Shown here in pieces: positions 1 through 9,088 of a stretch of DNA of 64,000 nt. Every line of letters begins with the position of its first letter. The stretch's first letter is position 1. The translations under genes and the position numbers were made by a program. The stretch is from JARKQH01 sp964631605. GTDB taxonomy: Bacteria; Verrucomicrobiota; Verrucomicrobiia; Limisphaerales; UBA8199. The notes under the pieces were generated by a model. That model worked only from the letters and a program-made list of their open reading frames with translations. It made no database searches and was not told where the DNA came from. The stretch is taken from NCBI GenBank assembly GCA_964631605.1, contig CAZVYG010000003.1, forward strand, positions 62,001 to 126,000. Reading direction: 5' to 3'.

Positions 1-251
1 TATTTCATGCCCACCGATGAACCTAGAATACGTCTAAAGATATTCATGAGATACAATACTCAGCGGCCGCCGCCGGCCCGGCGGCGGCACCTTATGCAGG
101 AAACGTCCGGCACAATGCAAGAACTTAAACTGATAGCGTCCAGAAGCAAGCGGCGAATTTCGGAAAACCTTCCCCCCTCCACGCCCGGAGGATTCACCGG
201 CTCACGCGAGCGGTGGAACGAGCGCCAAAGGGGGTATGGCGCTCCCCTGCC

Positions 252-2309
252 CTACCGCGCGCCGAGCAGCCGCAGGAGGTCTGTTTCGCTGATGATCGGG
301 ACGCCCAGTTTTTGAGCTTTTTCGAGCTTGGACCCCGCTTCGTCGCCGGCGACGACGTAATCGGTTTTCCTGCTGACGCTGGCGCTGACTCTGCCGCCGG
401 CGGCTTCGATTCTGGCGGTGGCTTCCTCGCGGGTGAGGTTGGGCAGGGTGCCGGTCAGAACAAAGGTTTTCCCGGCGAGGGGACCGGCGGGGGAGGCGGG
501 ACGGAACAGTTCGGACTTGAAGTTGACGCCCGCTTTGCGGAGGCGCTCGATGAGGTTGCGGTTGCGGGGATCGCCGGCCCATTGGACGATGCTGTTGGCG
601 ATCACTTCGCCGACATCCTCGCAATGCGTGAGCTGATCCACACTCGCCCCCAGGAGGTCATCGAGCGTGGCAAAGGAGCGGCCGAGGGCCTTGGCGACAC
701 CGGCGCCGACGTGAAGAATGCCCAGGCCGTAAATGACCCGCCAGAGGTCCCGTTGTTTGCTGGCCTCGACGCCTTCGAGGAAGTTTCGGGCCGATTTTTC
801 ACCCATGCGTTCGAGGCTGGCGACCTCGGGGAGCTTGAGGGAATACAGGTCGGCTACATCGCGAACCAGGCCGGCGCCAACCAATTGCCGCACGAGGACC
901 TCCCCGCCCCCTTCGATGTCCATGGCGCCGCGGGAGCACCAATGTTCGATGCGGGCGCGGACCCGGGCCGGGCAGTCCGGGTTGAGACAACGCCAGACGA
1001 CGCCCTCTTCGTCCTCGCCGAGGCCCGAGGAACGCGCGACCTTCGAGCCGCACTCGGGGCAGGTCTGGGGGAAACGAAACTTTTTCTCGGTCCCGTCCCG
1101 CTGTTCGCGGACCACGTCCACCACGGCGGGGATGACTTCGCCGGCTTTTTCAATCCTGACCCTGTCGCCGACGCGGATGTCTTTGAGTTGGATATAGTCC
1201 TCGTTGTGAAGGGTTGCGCGGCTGATGGTGCTGCCGGCCAGGAACACCGGTTCGAGTTCGGCCACCGGGGTGAGGGCGCCGGTGCGGCCGACCTGGACGG
1301 TGATGGCCTTGAGACGGGTGACGGCCTGTTCGGGGGCGTACTTGTAGGCGATGGCCCAACGCGGGGCTTTGGCGGTGAAGCCGGCGCGGGCGCGTTGGGC
1401 ATGGGAATCCAGTTTGATGACCGCGCCGTCGGTTTCGTAGGGAAAGCCGCGCCGGACTTTGTCCAATTCCTCAATGGCGGCAATCAACTCGTCGGCGGTC
1501 CGGCAGCGCCAGAAGCGTTCGGGGATTTTGAACCCGAGCTGCTTGAGCCAGGCCAGCGCCTGGGAGTGGGAGGGCGGCGGAACGGCTCCTTCGACTTTGC
1601 CCAGGCCGTAGAGCACGATGTCCAGCGGCCGCTTGGCGACGATGCGGGGATCGAGCTGCTTGAGCGAGCCGGCGGCGGCGTTGCGGGGATTGGCAAAGGG
1701 CTCCTCGCCGGCGGCTTCGCGCTGGGCATTGAGTTTTTCGAATCCGGTTTTGGTCAGGTACACCTCGCCGCGGACCTCGAGCAGGTCCGGGAGAGGCGAC
1801 CCGCTTAGTCGCATGGGGATGCTCCGGATCGTCTTCAGGTTCGCGGTGATGTCATCCCCCGTGGTTCCATCCCCGCGGGTGGCCCCGCAGACGAAGAGGC
1901 CCTTTTCATAGCGCAGATTGATGGCCACGCCGTCAATTTTGGGTTCGACGACCCATTCGAGTTTCTCGCCCGGCAGCAGGCGCTGCACCCGCGCGACAAA
2001 CTCCCGGACTTCGCCCTGCGAATAGGTGTTGTCGAGGCTGAACATGGGTTCGAGGTGGCGGACGGGGCGGAACTCCTTGAGCGGCTGGCCGCCGACCCGT
2101 TGGGTGGGGGAATCCGGGGTGATGAGCGCCGGGAAACGGGCTTCCAGCTCGACCAATTGACGGTAAAGCCGGTCGTATTCCTGGTCGCTGATCGTGGGCT
2201 GTGCCAGCACGTAATAGGCATGGTCGTGCCGGCGAATCTCATCCGCCAGCCGCGCATGAAGAGCCTGAGCCTCGCTGAACGTCATGCCCAATTCTTTCGG
2301 TCCTTGCAT
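252..2309 (-). CDS. ligA: NAD-dependent DNA ligase LigA
   Basis: Seals nicks in DNA during replication and repair using NAD+. The 685-residue product has the full LigA layout: an N-terminal Ia domain with the YY pair, the adenylation motif KIDG with the nucleophilic lysine at residue 124, an OB fold, a four-cysteine zinc finger (CPECG...CLNPDC, about residues 415-440), helix-hairpin-helix repeats and a C-terminal BRCT domain from about residue 600 to the end. Length is normal for the family. An in-frame ATG eight codons downstream (start 2285) is an equally reasonable start. It ends the minus-strand series that begins with mcrB; the 66-bp gap to mcrC does not prove co-transcription. Confidence 0.97.
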   Translation of the reverse strand: MQGPKELGMTFSEAQALHARLADEIRRHDHAYYVLAQPTISDQEYDRLYRQLVELEARFPALITPDSPTQRVGGQPLKEFRPVRHLEPMFSLDNTYSQGEVREFVARVQRLLPGEKLEWVVEPKIDGVAINLRYEKGLFVCGATRGDGTTGDDITANLKTIRSIPMRLSGSPLPDLLEVRGEVYLTKTGFEKLNAQREAAGEEPFANPRNAAAGSLKQLDPRIVAKRPLDIVLYGLGKVEGAVPPPSHSQALAWLKQLGFKIPERFWRCRTADELIAAIEELDKVRRGFPYETDGAVIKLDSHAQRARAGFTAKAPRWAIAYKYAPEQAVTRLKAITVQVGRTGALTPVAELEPVFLAGSTISRATLHNEDYIQLKDIRVGDRVRIEKAGEVIPAVVDVVREQRDGTEKKFRFPQTCPECGSKVARSSGLGEDEEGVVWRCLNPDCPARVRARIEHWCSRGAMDIEGGGEVLVRQLVGAGLVRDVADLYSLKLPEVASLERMGEKSARNFLEGVEASKQRDLWRVIYGLGILHVGAGVAKALGRSFATLDDLLGASVDQLTHCEDVGEVIANSIVQWAGDPRNRNLIERLRKAGVNFKSELFRPASPAGPLAGKTFVLTGTLPNLTREEATARIEAAGGRVSASVSRKTDYVVAGDEAGSKLEKAQKLGVPIISETDLLRLLGAR

Positions 2310-2375
2310 GAAATTGCACGTCGAAAAAACCCCGGCTCACGCGTCAGGGCGCGGGCCGGGGGAACACGGAGGAAC

Positions 2376-3398
2376 TCATGGCAACAAAGCCAGCAAATCG
2401 CGGTGGATGCCCTGCCACGGCTGGTTGAGATTGAGGGTGCGGATGCGGATTTTGTGGCCCTTGTGGGTGTAGTCGGCCGTCAAGGGTGTGTCCACCGTCG
2501 GATACAGCAGCATCATCTCGCAGGTGTCGGCCCACTCCCCCTCGAGGTTGTCCATGTAGGCGTTGATTTGATACAGATGCTCTGAGCGGAGCTTCTCGGC
2601 TTCAAAGTGGTGCTGTGTGGCTTTGGGCGTAAACTTGCAGTCGATGATGATCTTGCGACTATCGGAGGTCAGGCTGATGTCGGTCTGCATCTTGGGCAGC
2701 AGCCCTGCCGCCAACTGATCGGCGGCGATCCAGCGCCAGTAGATGTCCTCGCGTTTGACCCGGAAGTCGGTGTGGACGCGGTAGAATGCGCGGACGAACT
2801 GCTCGAACAGACTCGCCATTTGCTCCTCTTCCTGGACGAAGTCCATGAACTTGCTGGTGCCGGGCTTCTCGGTCACGAGGAGGTTGCGGTAGATCAGTTC
2901 GCAGACCTTGAGGAGGAAATCGTAGAACTGGTTGTTCCGGTGGAGCTGCACCTGGCCAAACACGCGACTGGTCAGTTCGATGTCCTGGATGTCGGAGAAC
3001 AAGCGGCAGAGCTGGGTGAGGCCCTCGGAGCATTCCGCCGCCAGCCCCTGGGTGCGGATCAGCCGCCGCATCGTCGCCTTTAAGATGCGGTTGTGCAGGA
3101 CATTGTAGCTCAGTTCGTCGTAATCGCAGGGCAGCCTGCCGGTCGCCGTGGCGTTCCGGGTGATGGCTTCCTGGAAGCAGATCCGCCCCCGCAAACGGCC
3201 CGTCCACTCGTGCTGCGCCACGCAGCCCCGGTCAAACCCGCGCTTGAGCAGGTGATTGGTGCCGTTGATGAGCACCCTGGCGAACAGGTCGGCTAACGTC
3301 ATCGTGTCGGTGGCTTCCACCGCGACCACGTCCTTTTCCGCCAGTTTGTCCCAGGCGTAGCACAGCAGGTAGTAGATGTTTTGGATCGGGATGTTCAC
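2376..3398 (-). CDS. mcrC: McrC-like nuclease subunit of an McrBC modification-dependent restriction system
   Basis: Predicted nuclease partner of the McrB motor encoded just upstream; McrBC cuts DNA carrying modified cytosines. The 340-residue protein begins with the typical McrC opening (NIYYLLCYAW) and has a PD-(D/E)xK type core in its C-terminal half, seen as TDISL followed by IIIDCKF about residues 235-255, where D and the D-C-K segment would bind metal and catalyse cleavage. The start is 8 bp after the mcrB stop, so the pair is one transcript. All expected regions are present, so the protein appears functional. Confidence 0.9.
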   Translation of the reverse strand: MNIPIQNIYYLLCYAWDKLAEKDVVAVEATDTMTLADLFARVLINGTNHLLKRGFDRGCVAQHEWTGRLRGRICFQEAITRNATATGRLPCDYDELSYNVLHNRILKATMRRLIRTQGLAAECSEGLTQLCRLFSDIQDIELTSRVFGQVQLHRNNQFYDFLLKVCELIYRNLLVTEKPGTSKFMDFVQEEEQMASLFEQFVRAFYRVHTDFRVKREDIYWRWIAADQLAAGLLPKMQTDISLTSDSRKIIIDCKFTPKATQHHFEAEKLRSEHLYQINAYMDNLEGEWADTCEMMLLYPTVDTPLTADYTHKGHKIRIRTLNLNQPWQGIHRDLLALLP

Positions 3399-3406
3399 GA
3401 CCGGAC

Positions 3407-5971
3407 TCAGACCAACAGCGCCGACCGCTGCTCTTTGACCTTCTGCTGATTGTCGAACCAGTATTCCTGGATGAGCGGGACGATTTCCGACTCGATCACG
3501 CGGCGATACCAGTCCTCGTCCGGCTTTATGCCATTCCGGGGACAGAAGTAGCTGTGGCCGATCTGGTATCCGGGGCCGAGGTTCTTGGTGTCCGCCGCGA
3601 TGACCTCGTTCAAGGCGTTCATGCGGGCGACGATCCTCTTCACCAACTCTGGTTTCGCCCCGGCATCGGCGAGGAACGCCCGGAATGCCTCGCTCGCAAA
3701 CTCAGGCCGGAGGGTGATGAACCGGAATCGCCGCCGCAGGGCGTAGTCCACCATCGCCAGGGAACGGTCGGCGGTGTTCATCATGCCGATCAGGTGCAGG
3801 TTCTCCGGAATGTAGAATTTCTCGTCGGGGTCCTGGGAGTACGCCAGCGGGATGGCGTGCTCTTTCCCACGCTTGTCCGGCTCGATCAACATCATCAGCT
3901 CTCCGAAGATTTTGCTGAGGTTGCCGCGATTGATCTCGTCTATGATGAAGACGTAGGGCTTCCCCTGCGCCTCGTCGCGCTGCGCTCGCCGACAGAACTG
4001 GTGGAAAATGCCATACTTGAGGTCGAAATGGCCCTGGGGCTTCGGGCGGAAGCCCTGGATGAAGTCCTCGTAGGAATAGGACTGGTGGAACTGAATGACC
4101 TCGATCCGCTGCGGATCATCGGACCCGATCAGGGCGTAGGCGAGCCGCCTGGCGACGTAGGTCTTCCCGACGCCGGGGGCACCCTGGAGGACGACGTTCT
4201 TCTTTTCCCTCAACGCCGCCAACATCTCGTCGAACTGCGCCTCCGCCAGGAACAGCCCCTTCATCGCCTTCGGCTTGTCGTAGGGTTCGATGCTGGTCGG
4301 CACCGCGACATTCGTCTCGTCAATCAGGCTGCGGATGATTTCGTATTCCTGCTCCGTCAGCTTGAACAGGCTGCCCTGGTTGTTGATGAGCGGCTCGCTG
4401 TTCGCCAGGTCGGGATTGGCCTGCAACGTCTCGTAGGCGACGGGCTTTGCCAACTGCTCAATCTTCTCGAACTCGATCTCCTCGCCATTCTCGGTCTGGT
4501 GCAGGCCCTTGCTGATTCTGCAAACCGCAACCACTTCCTTGTGTGGGCTCGTCACGTAGCCGATGACCAAGTCGCCCGGCTTTGCCTCCTGGAAGTATCG
4601 GTATTTCTGGCGCTTGTTGCCCTTCTGATTGTGCGACGTGTAGGTCTGCTTCGCGCCAACCGGCGTCTCCTCGAGATTCCAAATCTTTGGATTCGCGTTG
4701 AGCCACCAATATTGGATACTGTGAGGTGGTGCTACCGGCGGTGGTTCTGGTTCTGGGACAAGCCCAGAGCGCAGCAATCGGTTCCGTTCGGATTCATCAA
4801 AGGCCATCCGCAGCAATTCGGGACGATGTTTGTCTTTCCAAGTGGATGCCTTCCATTTTTTGAAGTGTGAGGCTGCTTGATCAAGGCTTTCGCGAAAAGC
4901 CCGCCTTTCGGCCCCTCCAATGTCCTGCATTTGAGCAAGGCTTGCATAGGCCAACGTGAATGCTTTCCCTCCAATCTTTGCTGAGAACTCGCTGTCTGTC
5001 GAGTACTCCACTGTTTCAGGAACGTTATCCTTCCGGCAAAGGAACTCAACCCGGCGCTCCCCGAAGTTCGGTCCAAAGAATGTGAGAATCGCCCAATTGC
5101 CAAAATTAAGTCGCAATTTCGAAACGCTCCCTTTTGGGATGCTCAGCACAACTCGGGGATCGGTGGTGCCGTCCTGGACACCAAGCCGATGAAGAGTCCA
5201 GCGCAACAAACAGAATGCAGTCTCAGCTTCAGCGGGGGAAGTGAAGATGGCATCAAAGGGGCTTCCGAGGTGGGCTTGATCTCCCGCGGGCTTGGGATCA
5301 CGAGCAGCGAACAGATGGGCGTCGTGCGAAATCCGGGGGTAGTCGCTGCCGAGCCGTTTCGTCATTTCGCTGAGCCACTGCCGGTAGCTCTGGTAATCCT
5401 GCGGCTCGGTCGTGACGCCCTTGGAGTTGGCATAGGCCGTGGTCTTGTGGTCGGCGGAAAGGAACTTCTCGGGATTGATCCAAAACAGACCAATGGTCAG
5501 GCTCGCCATGCCAACCTGCGGAAGCTTCAGACATAAATCGAAAACCTCCGCGCCCACCTGCTCGAGGCTTCCGTGGGCCGCCAGGGAGGCGATTTGCCAA
5601 AGGCGCTCCACATGATCTTTCTGCCGATCTTTCGCCCAAGGCATGAGCCAAGAACGCATGTTATTCAGGGTGGGGATGCCGGTGAAATCGTCTGGCACTC
5701 CGGATTTCAGACCCCACCGCGCCTTGAGGAAACCCCAGTTTTTGCGGCGGTTTTCATCGGTGACACCTCGGTTAAAGGAGGCCAGGAAGGTAAAAGGGTC
5801 AATCTCAGCGAGGGGGATGGTCCGGCCGTCCGGGCCTTGGTCCTCAAGGCTGATGACTGTGAGGCCCTGCTGCTTCATCTCGCGCAGGATCGTCAACAAC
5901 TCGTTCTGGTTTTGGCGATGCTCCAGGATTCGGTGAATCGCCTCTCGGTGTATGGGTATCCAAGTGAACAT
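3407..5971 (-). CDS. mcrB: McrB-like AAA+ GTPase with internal EVE domain
   Basis: Motor and recognition subunit of an McrBC restriction system. The 854-residue protein has three parts. An N-terminal region of about 415 residues is of a type often seen in McrB-like proteins. An EVE domain follows at about 418-545 (opening YWWLNANPKIWNL), a fold that reads modified cytosine. A C-terminal AAA+ domain has Walker A GAPGVGKT near 596, Walker B FIIDEINRG near 675 and the McrB signature MNTADRS near 730. McrB enzymes prefer GTP; this is family knowledge, not visible here. The start ATG is preceded by AGGA at a short spacing. mcrC follows after 8 bp. The recognition module predicts a 5-methyl- or hydroxymethylcytosine-like target. 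Confidence 0.92.
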   Translation of the reverse strand: MFTWIPIHREAIHRILEHRQNQNELLTILREMKQQGLTVISLEDQGPDGRTIPLAEIDPFTFLASFNRGVTDENRRKNWGFLKARWGLKSGVPDDFTGIPTLNNMRSWLMPWAKDRQKDHVERLWQIASLAAHGSLEQVGAEVFDLCLKLPQVGMASLTIGLFWINPEKFLSADHKTTAYANSKGVTTEPQDYQSYRQWLSEMTKRLGSDYPRISHDAHLFAARDPKPAGDQAHLGSPFDAIFTSPAEAETAFCLLRWTLHRLGVQDGTTDPRVVLSIPKGSVSKLRLNFGNWAILTFFGPNFGERRVEFLCRKDNVPETVEYSTDSEFSAKIGGKAFTLAYASLAQMQDIGGAERRAFRESLDQAASHFKKWKASTWKDKHRPELLRMAFDESERNRLLRSGLVPEPEPPPVAPPHSIQYWWLNANPKIWNLEETPVGAKQTYTSHNQKGNKRQKYRYFQEAKPGDLVIGYVTSPHKEVVAVCRISKGLHQTENGEEIEFEKIEQLAKPVAYETLQANPDLANSEPLINNQGSLFKLTEQEYEIIRSLIDETNVAVPTSIEPYDKPKAMKGLFLAEAQFDEMLAALREKKNVVLQGAPGVGKTYVARRLAYALIGSDDPQRIEVIQFHQSYSYEDFIQGFRPKPQGHFDLKYGIFHQFCRRAQRDEAQGKPYVFIIDEINRGNLSKIFGELMMLIEPDKRGKEHAIPLAYSQDPDEKFYIPENLHLIGMMNTADRSLAMVDYALRRRFRFITLRPEFASEAFRAFLADAGAKPELVKRIVARMNALNEVIAADTKNLGPGYQIGHSYFCPRNGIKPDEDWYRRVIESEIVPLIQEYWFDNQQKVKEQRSALLV

Positions 5972-6043
5972 AAATTCCTGAAAAATGGCGCAGAAATGGT
6001 GCAGAAATGGTCAAGTTTTCATGGGGGCCAAAGGGAGAAAGCC

Positions 6044-6067
6044 AGGGATGAGGGATGAAACTTGAAA
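6044..6067 (+). repeat. 24-bp direct repeat, copy 1
   Basis: An exact 24-base match to 6264-6287, made of two GGGATGA units followed by AACTTGAAA. The copies are 220 bp apart, upstream of mcrB. Their role is unknown; they could be a dispersed family or mark a small duplication. Confidence 0.85.
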
Positions 6068-6263
6068 CCTGAAAGGGGCACAGGTCATTACGAAGCTCAG
6101 ATTTGAATTAAAGCGAGGTTCTGGGCGGGGGCGGTGTTGGGCTGTATGTGGAGTGTTCATCTCACTCGGTATAGTTGGACAAACGGCGTCCCGGGTCGGA
6201 CAAATGCAGTCCAAGTTTGAGGTTTTTTGCGAAAGGATGGGGGCTTGGGGAAAGCAAAAATGG

Positions 6264-6287
6264 AGGGATGAGGGATGAAACTTGAAA
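6264..6287 (+). repeat. 24-bp direct repeat, copy 2
   Basis: Exact second copy of the 24-base element at 6044-6067. It lies 25 bp upstream of the 8-bp tandem array. Confidence 0.85.
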
Positions 6288-6312
6288 GGAATGAAGCCAG
6301 AGGGGGGAAGGG

Positions 6313-6416
6313 ACCATCGGACCATCGGACCATCGGACCATCCGACCATCGGACCATAGGACCATCGGACCATAGGACCATGGGACCATGGGACCATGGG
6401 ACCATCCGACCATCGG
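6313..6416 (+). repeat. Tandem array of 13 copies of an 8-bp unit
   Basis: Thirteen uninterrupted units of consensus ACCATCGG. Variants differ at positions 6 and 7 only (TCGG, TAGG, TGGG, TCCG). Because 8 is not a multiple of 3, every strand reads open in shifted frames, which creates spurious proline/tryptophan-rich frames. The array is likely to be length-variable. Confidence 0.95.
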
Positions 6417-6648
6417 ACCGTGCGGCGCGAGTGGCCGGCGGCCGGGCGGGATTGGTTGCCTGGCGATAGTCTGTTGTCATTCCTTTGCCCTGGGTCGGGC
6501 GGTTTTCAGAGGAAGGGCGGGCTGGCGGGCTCGCAACCATTCCGTGAACTGGCCCAACTGTTCCGGGCATTTATGCAGGCGGACGGGGTGAGGTCAATTC
6601 TTTTTGAAATGCCTGGGGAGGTGGGGCTGCCGAGCTGGTGCTGGTTTA

Positions 6649-7036
6649 TGTCTGGCCCCGTTGGGGCGCGGAATTGAGGGTGAGGTGCCGATGGGGTGTG
6701 GCGCCCTTACAGGGCTGAGGACTGCGGGGGGCCGGTAACCCCGGGCGGCGCCCCTCCACAGTCGGGGCTTGCCCGGGGCTGCTGTGTCTGGCCCCGTTGG
6801 GGCTCGGAATTGAGGGCGCACCCGTCAACGGTCGGGGCCTGCCCGGGGCTGGTATGTCTCCGTTGAGGCTCGGAGTGGAGGGCGGCGCTTTTTGGATTCG
6901 CAAACAGGGGAGGAGTGGTTATCTTTCGGTTACGATTTGATGTGTTTTCCGATGTTTAGCTGGCGGGAGGCGTTCAACCCGAAGATGGGCGGAGCGGAAC
7001 GGGTGAGCCAGGCCTATGGGGCGGCGCCCAGGCGGC
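6649..7036 (+). repeat. Segmental duplication, copy A (about 390 bp)
   Basis: Aligns base by base, with a few small indels, to 9488-9879. The segment holds a short sub-repeat three times (TGTCTGGCCCCGTTGGGG with an inverted GCCCC-GTT-GGGGC core, the last copy degraded), then a shared stretch ending in TTTTTGGATTCGCAAACAGG, then the 5' end of a glycosyltransferase gene. Copies A and B are direct repeats enclosing the sulfatase and broken genes. Confidence 0.9.
6940..7036 (+). pseudogene. Decayed 5' fragment of a GT4 glycosyltransferase gene
   Basis: Reading from the ATG at 6940 gives a near copy of the first about 32 residues of the intact glycosyltransferase starting at 9783. Both share W-R-(E/D) and GGAERVSQAY, with substitutions such as MCFPMFSW for MRFLMLNW. 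Similarity stops near 7036 and the frame runs on into unrelated sequence. It is the gene-proximal end of duplicated segment A and should make no functional enzyme. Confidence 0.85.
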
Positions 7037-7165
7037 TGCGGATGGGGCGAGTTGACGGCCAATGGGCGGGTTTTGGCGGAAGTCAGTTTACCTCACTTGC
7101 AAGTTGGACGCTGGCTTCATTTCATGGACTTGCTTGTTGAATTTGTCACCAAAACCTTGAGTCAA

Positions 7166-8644
7166 ATGAAGATGATTATGCCATTTGCCGCCGTGCTTGC
7201 GGCGCTGATCTTTTCCATTCCCAGTCCAGCGGCCACCGTTGATTCGAATCGTTTCAATGTCCTGTTCATCGCGGTGGACGATTTGCGGACGAAACTGGGG
7301 TGTTACGGGGTGGATTACGTTCAGAGTCCGCATATTGACCGATTGGCCGCCCAAGGGGTGGTGTTCGACCGTCATTACGTCCAGGTGCCGACGTGCGGGG
7401 CGTCGCGTTATGCGATGCTGACGGGACGAAGTCCGGCCAGGACGGGGGTCGTCAGGGCCAACGAAGCCCTCTACCACAGCCCGGCGGCGCTGGCGCCGGA
7501 ACAATTGGCCGGGGCGCAATCGTTGCCGGAGCTGTTCCGTCGGGGCGGCTATCGGACGGTGTGCATCGGGAAAATCTCCCACACACCCGACGGCCGTGTG
7601 TTCGCCTACAACGGCCAGGGCGATGGGCGGCCGGAGTTGCCGCACGCCTGGGATGAGCTGGCGACGCCCTTTGGCCCGTGGGGTCGGGGTTGGGGCGCGT
7701 TCTTCGCCTACGCCGGCGGGCGGCATCGCGAGGATGGCGAAGGACATCGGGCGCTGATGGAGTTTGTTGCGGAGCATGATGAAGACCTGCCGGATGGCTT
7801 GCTGGCGGCGCGGGCCATTGAGGCGTTGCGCTCGTTTCAGCAGGCCGGGAATCGTTTCTTTCTTGGGCTGGGGTTTTTCAAACCCCATCTGCCGTTCGTC
7901 GCGACCAAAGCGGATTGGGAGGCCATGGAAAAGGTCGTCGTGCCGCCCGCGCCCCATCCTGAAAAACCCGCTTCAGACTATTGGCACGGTAGCGGGGAAT
8001 TTTACGGTTACAACCTGCCCTTTCAAAAGACCAACCCGCTGGCCGCGGCGGATCAGTTGCAGGCCAGGCGCGCTTACCTCGCGTGCGTGCGCTACACGGA
8101 TCGGCAGGTGGGCAAGGTGCTTGATGCGCTGGACAAATTGGGGTTGGCCGAGTCCACCATCGTGGTCCTGTGGGGCGATAACGGCTGGCACCTGGGCGAT
8201 TCGCAAATCTGGGGGAAACACACCCCGTTCGAACGCGCCGTGCGTACGCCGCTGATCATCCGGGCGCCCGGCGTTGGGCGGGCCGGTGCGCGGTGTGACG
8301 CGCTGGTGGAAGGTCTCGATCTTTACCCCACCCTGGTGGATTTGTGCCGGCCTGGTTTTGCCCGCACACAACATCCGCTGGACGGGTTGAGTTTGCGCGG
8401 CTTGCTGGATGGTTCTGGTCCGCCGGTTCGGGAGGCAGCGATCAGTTATTGGGGAAAGGCGGTTACCGTTCGAACGGCGACGCATCGCTTGATTGCGAGC
8501 CGGGCCGGCAAGGGCTGGTCCCAGGTCGAGTTGTATGATTTGCAGGGCGCCCCCGACCCGGTGGAGAACCTCGCGGCCAGGAAGCCGGATTTGGTCAAGC
8601 GCCTGCTCGAGTATCTGCCGGCAATCCCAGCCGCGCAGCGCTGA
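7166..8644 (+). CDS. Secreted type I sulfatase, iduronate-2-sulfatase-like
   Basis: Predicted to hydrolyse sulfate esters on polysaccharides outside the cytoplasm. The chosen ATG gives 492 residues with a clear signal peptide (MKMIMPFAAVLAALIFSIP, cleavage after SPAA). The sulfatase fold follows: the first metal-binding pair in LFIAVDDLR, and the formylglycine motif CGASR (Cys at residue 77) within a C-x-(P/A)-x-R consensus followed by LTGR. FKPHLPF and WGDNGWHLGD are typical of the iduronate-2-sulfatase-like S1 group. Cys-type maturation needs a formylglycine-generating enzyme, not seen here. The frame stays open upstream into duplicated segment A, but the signal peptide fixes the start. The exact substrate cannot be told. 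Confidence 0.93.
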   Translation: MKMIMPFAAVLAALIFSIPSPAATVDSNRFNVLFIAVDDLRTKLGCYGVDYVQSPHIDRLAAQGVVFDRHYVQVPTCGASRYAMLTGRSPARTGVVRANEALYHSPAALAPEQLAGAQSLPELFRRGGYRTVCIGKISHTPDGRVFAYNGQGDGRPELPHAWDELATPFGPWGRGWGAFFAYAGGRHREDGEGHRALMEFVAEHDEDLPDGLLAARAIEALRSFQQAGNRFFLGLGFFKPHLPFVATKADWEAMEKVVVPPAPHPEKPASDYWHGSGEFYGYNLPFQKTNPLAAADQLQARRAYLACVRYTDRQVGKVLDALDKLGLAESTIVVLWGDNGWHLGDSQIWGKHTPFERAVRTPLIIRAPGVGRAGARCDALVEGLDLYPTLVDLCRPGFARTQHPLDGLSLRGLLDGSGPPVREAAISYWGKAVTVRTATHRLIASRAGKGWSQVELYDLQGAPDPVENLAARKPDLVKRLLEYLPAIPAAQR

Positions 8645-8834
8645 GTCTTTGTGATTCTTATTCGCCGCGGGGCCGTCCCGGCTGAGGGCTATGAAATGTC
8701 CGGACTAACGAACGGGCTGCAAACGGCGAGGTTTTTGTCCACAACCACTCGCTCAAATCTTCGGATGCGCCCGAACGCCAGGGAGCAGGGATAACGACGT
8801 TGCTCGGGGATGGGTGTTGCGGTAAGATGGTGGC

Positions 8835-9026
8835 ATAAGAACACTGCGGCACATTCATTGGCAGGACGGTGAAATGTGGTTGGGATATTGGGAGGACTAC
8901 CCCGACGACATGACGCAGGGCGAAACAGTGCAAGAGCTGGAGGAAAACCTGCGGGACATCTACCAGGAGTTGACCAGTGGCAATATCCCCAGTGCTCGTC
9001 GCGTGGCCGAGCTGCGGGTGTCATGA
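8835..9026 (+). pseudogene. HicB-type antitoxin, short and lacking a clear start codon
   Basis: The frame reads RHIHWQDGEMWLGYW, EDYPDDMTQGET and then a helix ending in VRVAELRVS-like sequence, matching small HicB-family antitoxins (partial RNase H fold). The natural start would fall at 8835, where the codon is ATA rather than ATG. The first in-frame ATG (8874) would remove the first beta strands and leave 50 residues. The stop overlaps the hicA ATG as ATGA, the normal arrangement for such pairs. The gene is probably dead or translated poorly. The family call rests on recalled sequence patterns only. Confidence 0.6.
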
Positions 9027-9088
9027 AGCGGGTGGACCTGGTCCGCGGATGGGAACGCAACGGGTGCGTGTTGATTCGCCACGGTGGC
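9023..9088 (+). pseudogene. Truncated HicA-type mRNA interferase (5' fragment)
   Basis: Begins MKRVDLVRGWERNGCVLIR then HGGD, the N-terminus of HicA toxins up to and including the catalytic-histidine region. Immediately after HGGD the homology ends and the DNA switches, in another frame, to a trypsin-like protease. The frame continues as unrelated basic sequence to a stop at 9178. The toxin therefore lost about two thirds of its length. The broken HicB lies directly upstream with an ATGA overlap. Confidence 0.65.

Larger units (their letters stand above)
5972..7165. other. Gene-free repeat-rich stretch upstream of the sulfatase gene
   Basis: About 1.2 kb without a convincing intact gene. It contains a pair of 24-bp direct repeats, an array of an 8-bp unit, and the first copy of a roughly 390-bp duplicated segment (all listed separately). 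Open frames here on both strands are low-complexity translations of the repeats, such as runs of GPMVRWSD, and are not counted as genes. Confidence 0.7.

Noticed and set aside
213..1808. 531-codon open frame on the plus strand opposite ligA
   Set aside because: It is antisense to a clear ligA and its Gly/Ala/Asp-rich translation is a GC-codon shadow with no family features.
6313..6416. CRISPR array
   Set aside because: The units are 8 bp with no spacers and no cas genes nearby.
6011..6570. Minus-strand frames rich in GPMV and RWSD
   Set aside because: They are translations of the 8-bp tandem array in shifting frames, with no real protein character.
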